64,000 bases of DNA from Hypomesus transpacificus (taxonomy: Eukaryota; Chordata; Actinopteri; Osmeriformes; Osmeridae): positions 8,790,743 through 8,854,742 of the forward strand of contig NC_061070.1 of NCBI RefSeq assembly GCF_021917145.1, read 5' to 3'. A program made the translations under genes and the position numbers. The notes below the pieces were generated by a model, which saw only the letters and a program-made list of their open reading frames with translations, searched no databases and was not told where the DNA came from. Positions 60,478-64,000 of this stretch are shown in pieces (position 1 is the first letter of the stretch; every line of letters starts with the position of its first letter).

Positions 60478-61318
60478 ATGCAGCCACTGCTACGCTGACG
60501 ACACACAGCTGTACCTGTCGTTCCCCCCCGACCGATCCGGGGATCTCAGCTAGGATTGAGGCCTGCCTCGCAGACATCTCCGCCTGGATGACCGAGCACC
60601 ACCTCCAGCTGAACCTTGCCAAAACAGAACTTCTCATCATCCCGGCCAAACCCTCCATCTCCCACGATCTGTCAATCACCCTGGGATCTGCGACGGTGAT
60701 CTCTTCATCCTCTGCCAGGAACCTTGGGGTTACCATGGATGATGAGCTCTCCCTCACGGCCCTTTCTGCGGTCTCCCGGTCGTGTAGATTCACCCTCTAC
60801 AACATCCGGAAGATCAGGAGATACTTGTCTGAGCACTCCACCCAGCTGCTTGTCCAAGCACTTGTCCTCTCCAAATTGGACTACTGCAACTCGCTGCTCG
60901 CCGGTCTCCCATCATGCGCAACCCGCCCTCTTCAGAGGATTCAGAACGCAGCGGCACGCCTGGTCTACAATCTACCCAGACGCTCCCACGTTACTCCGCT
61001 TCTCTTCCTTCCACTGGCTACCCATCACGGCCCGCATCAGATTCAAGACCCTGATACTGACCTTCCGAGCAGTGAACGGGACTGCACCCGACTACATCAA
61101 GTCTCTCCTGCAGCCTTACACCCCCACCCGCCACCTATGGTCTTCTTCAGACAACCACCTGGTGGTCCCACCGCTCAAGACCGCCCGGTCCCAACACAAG
61201 CTCTTCTCCTGCCTTGCCCCCCAGTGGTGGAATCAACTCCCCACCTCCATCAGAGACACAGACTGTCTCTCAACCTTCAAGAGAAGGCTCAAGACGCACT
61301 TGTTCCGGGAGTACAACG
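60478..61318 (+). mobile_element. L2/CR1-like LINE reverse transcriptase fragment, both ends missing
   Basis: The fragment starts at the catalytic box region (YADDTQLYLSF, about 60491-60523). It shifts frame before about 60540 and then reads MTEHHLQLNLAKTELL, ARNLGVTMDD, SKLDYCNSLLAGLP and LQRIQNAAARLV. Near 60990-61010 it shifts frame again to the conserved WLPITARIRFKTLILTF region and ends at LFREYNG. It lacks the 5' part and also the 3' untranslated tail. It stops abruptly inside a relic mdh1 exon. Non-LTR elements normally lose only the 5' end, so the missing 3' end points to later deletion or a rearranged insertion. Confidence 0.85.
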
Positions 61319-61386
61319 GGGATTGAGGGGGCAGACTTGGCTGCGATCAGGCAGTTGGTGTTGGCTGGGTTGCCCACAACTAGGAC
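61319..61386 (-). pseudogene. mdh1: Relic exon of cytosolic malate dehydrogenase, broken by LINE
   Basis: On the minus strand a strong acceptor (CTCTCTCTCCTCAG) is followed by an open frame reading [13 protein letters not shown] and then [10 protein letters not shown]. This matches the MDH1 segment around the conserved GNPANTN motif near the active site. After 68 nt the exon switches directly into LINE sequence. No upstream or downstream mdh1 exon was found nearby. The preserved intron border shows it derives from the gene itself, not from a processed copy. In human, MDH1 lies near AFTPH in 2p15-p14 on the same strand as AFTPH and ACTR2, the same relative placement as here. Confidence 0.75.
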
Positions 61387-62112
61387 CTGAGGAGAGAGAG
61401 CACTACATATTATTTGTTTATATAAATAAAATTCCAAACACACGTACGTAGGCGGCCACATGTATAGGAGGGAAAACAATCAAATTGGTAAGCACAATGT
61501 AGAGGACTTTACATTTCACTTTTATTAGTCAAATGTAAAGCCTCAGACGAGGGGGTTGCTCAGAGACAGGGGTTACTTTCTCCAATTTATCTAAACCGCC
61601 TTAAGGAAATTACAAATATAAAAAAAACTGGGAAACAAACGGGAGATTTTCGGTTTACGTTCAGCCCTCTACAAGGCCAATGGTCAACTTGAGTGTGAGA
61701 AAGAGTGCAAGGACAGTGAGGTTGGTCAGTAAGCGCAGGGCCACACACTCCTGCCCGTCAGGCTGACAGCGTAGAACACATGCTCCAAGGTCAGTGGCTC
61801 TGAACTGCCAGCAGCTCCCTGGCACTCTAATGTCATTCTACTCTTTGGACTATAGATGTCACAAAGCCAGCATACAACAGCACAATGGGAGCCTTGAGCA
61901 TGCATAGCCAGTTGTGCTGATATTAACAAGTAGCTGCATTAAACAAAATTCTCTTTAGTGCTAGCTGTGCCAAGACCCAGTCGATACCCATCTTAATGTT
62001 TTGCTTTCAAGACCTATAAAGGCTTCTCATATACATCCTCTTTACAACTTTTTGGGATGCACCCCCCCTTTCCTTATGTTACCGGAACTGACACTTCACT
62101 AAATGAGTATGG
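61387..62112. other. Intergenic, no gene supported
   Basis: A minus-strand frame at 61929-61726 and an overlapping frame ending in a hydrophobic stretch near 61700 are open over about 60 codons, but neither matches a known protein. They may be chance frames or remains of another lost gene. Confidence 0.3.
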
Positions 62113-62178
62113 GAGACAGGTGGCTGAGCAGTTAGGGAATTGGGCTAGTAATCCAAAGGTTGCTGGTTCACGGCCCAC
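62113..62178 (+). mobile_element. tRNA-like SINE head
   Basis: TGGCTGAGCAGTTAGGG (from 62121) fits a pol III A-box, and GCTGGTTCACGGCC (from 62163) fits a weakened B-box at tRNA spacing. The sequence resembles tRNA-derived SINE heads common in fish. It is joined directly to LINE coding sequence, so it is a fragment and not a functional tRNA gene. Confidence 0.55.
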
Positions 62179-62180
62179 AT

Positions 62181-63150
62181 TGCTGCGGTCTCCCGGTCGT
62201 GTAGATTCACCCTCTACAACATCCAGAAGATCAGGAGATACTTGTCTGAGCACTCCACCCAGCTGCTTGTCCAAGCACTTGTCCTCTCCAAGTTGGACTA
62301 CTGCAACTCGCTGCTCACCGGTCTCCCAGCATGCGCAACCCGCCCTCCAGCGGATTCAGAACGCAGCGGCACGCCTGGTCTACAATCTACCCAGACGCTC
62401 CCACGTTACTCTGCTCCTCATCTCCCTCCACTGGCTACCCATCACAGCCCGCATCAGATTCAAGACCCTGGTACTGACCTTCCAAGCAGTGAACGGGACT
62501 GCACCCAACTACATCAAGTCTCTCCTGCAGCCTTACACCCCCACCCGCCACCTACGGTCTTCTTCAGACAACCGCCTGGTGGTCCCACCACTCAAGACCG
62601 CCCGGTCCCAACACAAGCTCTTCTCCTGCCTTGCCCCCCAGTGGTGGAATCAACTCCCCACCTCCATCAGAGACACAGACTGTCTCTCAACCTTCAAGAG
62701 AAGGCTCAAGACGCACTTGTTCCGGGAGTACAACGGTACTTAGGAATGGTTTGCTGAACCCAATGCTAGTTTCCTCAAGGATCACAATGACTCTTGCTTA
62801 GAGACTTGTTGCTCTTATTGGTTAGTGGTAACTGATTTAAACTGTTGTATTCGCTGCAAAATATTCTATTTTAGTTCATCTTATTTTCATTTTTACTGTT
62901 GCTTGCTTTTTCTACAGGTACCCTTGCACTTAGAGATTCATGTTGTTTAATTGTAACTTGTTTAACTACATGCTCATATGGTTCTTCCCTTTGGCACTTA
63001 TTTTGTGGTTGTTCACAATGTGTGTTTCTTGTTTTGGCTACCCGCAATCCTTTGGGGCTGTCTTGTTGTTATTATCAGTGACCTATGCACTTTGTAAAGC
63101 TCTCTCTTGAAAGTCGCTTTGGATAAAAGCGTCTGCTAAATAAATACATA
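62181..63150 (+). mobile_element. L2/CR1-like LINE 3' part with tail
   Basis: This 5'-truncated copy begins in the reverse transcriptase C-terminal region (about 62183). It passes one frameshift before LQRIQNAAARLVYNLPRRSH and reads LHWLPITARIRFKTLVLTF to [11 protein letters not shown], with the stop at 62740-62742. It then continues into about 390 bp of 3' untranslated sequence and the tail AGTCGCTTTGGATAAAAGCG with TCTGCTAAATAAATA. It is the most complete 3' end in the window and serves as the reference for the minus-strand fragments at 22521, 23482, 29488 and 31722. Confidence 0.88.
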
Positions 63151-64000
63151 TAAATGTATCTAGTCTTAGTCCAAATTCTCCATGTTTAAAATCATTATTG
63201 CCCTCGCAATAGTTTCTGTAGACAGCAGAGGGTGCTACAGAGCCTGAGTGGAAAGTCATACTATAAACATGAACTTGCAACCTCTGAACTTTTACTAAGT
63301 TCCTACCCCTTGTGATCAACACTACTTTATGGGGTCTGTAGTCTGTATGGGAATACAGATACTAGGAGAAAAATGTCATGTCAGACAAACAATGCAAATT
63401 ATGTAAATGTAAACATGTATAAATATGTATGCAAAATAGCTTGTTAAAATAATGTATTATCTTCTTTGGGTTTTTCAAATACAAATACCCTGTACTTGTC
63501 TGTAATTCTCTTTTCATCTGCTTTAGTCAATATTTGATACACTGTGTCTGAAACACTTACAGTATACACATGTTTTTTTTAACTTATCCTTAGTTTTACA
63601 GTTAAGCAGCAAAAGGACAAACTCTTGTTTTTTAGATGGCACAATGTCAAATTGAACACAATGAGTTGCTCTCAGCACTTTCAGAAAAAAACACATTGAA
63701 GACCACTGCATTCCAAGAAGAGAAGTGTATTGGCAGTACATTTTACAAAAACCTGGGAAATGTATACATTTAAAGAAGCCATTTTTTCCCCATCAAAGAA
63801 GTTACATTGAGCTCTGATTATTTAACATTTTAAATGGTATAAGAATTCCAGATGTAAAACCGCTTTAAAAAAAAGAAATTAGTTAAACGGGTGTGTGAGG
63901 TGCTTAAAATAACAACGATACGTAAACCTGACCATCTGATCATTGTCATTTAACAAAATAACTTAATGGTGATATTTCACTTACACCATTATGCAGTCGG
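63151..64000. other. Non-coding end of window
   Basis: AT-rich sequence. No gene, RNA or repeat was recognised. If mdh1 exons exist upstream of the relic they would lie beyond this edge. Confidence 0.4.

Noticed and set aside
61726..61929. Minus-strand 67-codon frame, possible lost-gene exon
   Set aside because: No recognisable family and only a weak acceptor; competing open frame on the same strand.

Overview
This is nuclear DNA of a ray-finned (teleost-like) fish. The signs are vertebrate genes split by GT-AG introns, two almost identical Tc1-type DD34E transposons, 3' fragments of an L2/CR1-like LINE, tRNA-headed SINEs and a fish-style multi-exon GIMAP gene. There is no bacterial, plasmid or organelle signature. 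Layout: about 1-22,500 is a gene-poor stretch with microsatellites, a long GA-rich tract, a 21-base G run and AT-rich blocks that look like conserved non-coding DNA. About 22,500-34,600 is a repeat-rich immune-gene island. It holds a six-exon GIMAP/AIG1-family GTPase gene (minus strand, 23,951-30,804) and a decayed partial copy of its last exons (33,866-34,535). About 34,850-37,706 is a 596-bp tandem duplication whose first copy carries a Tc1 element. Positions 39,065-45,493 hold the complete nine-exon gene for actin-related protein 2 (actr2, minus strand, 394 aa). About 45,900-50,100 holds an unrecognised 196-codon ORF, decayed copies of its central segment, and a chain of exon-like mini-exons. 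Positions 50,310-57,724 hold the coding exons of aftiphilin (aftph, minus strand, 819 aa by my reconstruction), with a second Tc1 copy in one intron and a likely 5' non-coding exon near 59,240. About 60,480-63,150 holds two LINE fragments, one of which breaks into a relic exon of cytosolic malate dehydrogenase (mdh1). In human 2p15-p14 the genes MDH1, AFTPH and ACTR2 lie in this order and on one strand, with other genes between them. The window keeps that order and orientation on the minus strand, so it reads as a reduced version of the same block, possibly an ohnologous copy left after the teleost genome duplication. Functionally, actr2 is a subunit of the Arp2/3 actin nucleator, aftph is a clathrin/AP-1 trafficking adaptor, and the GIMAP-like gene is probably a locally expanded immune GTPase. 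These genes are neighbours by ancestry, not an operon. No complete unknown system is evident. The most unusual items are: (a) a Tc1 insertion dated by an empty site in a tandem duplicate; (b) two near-identical Tc1 copies sharing one nonsense codon; (c) a long-inverted-repeat element whose right arm contains a 39-bp perfect hairpin flanked by a 6-bp duplication; (d) the broken mdh1 exon; (e) the unrecognised repeated-exon family and mini-exon chain between actr2 and aftph.
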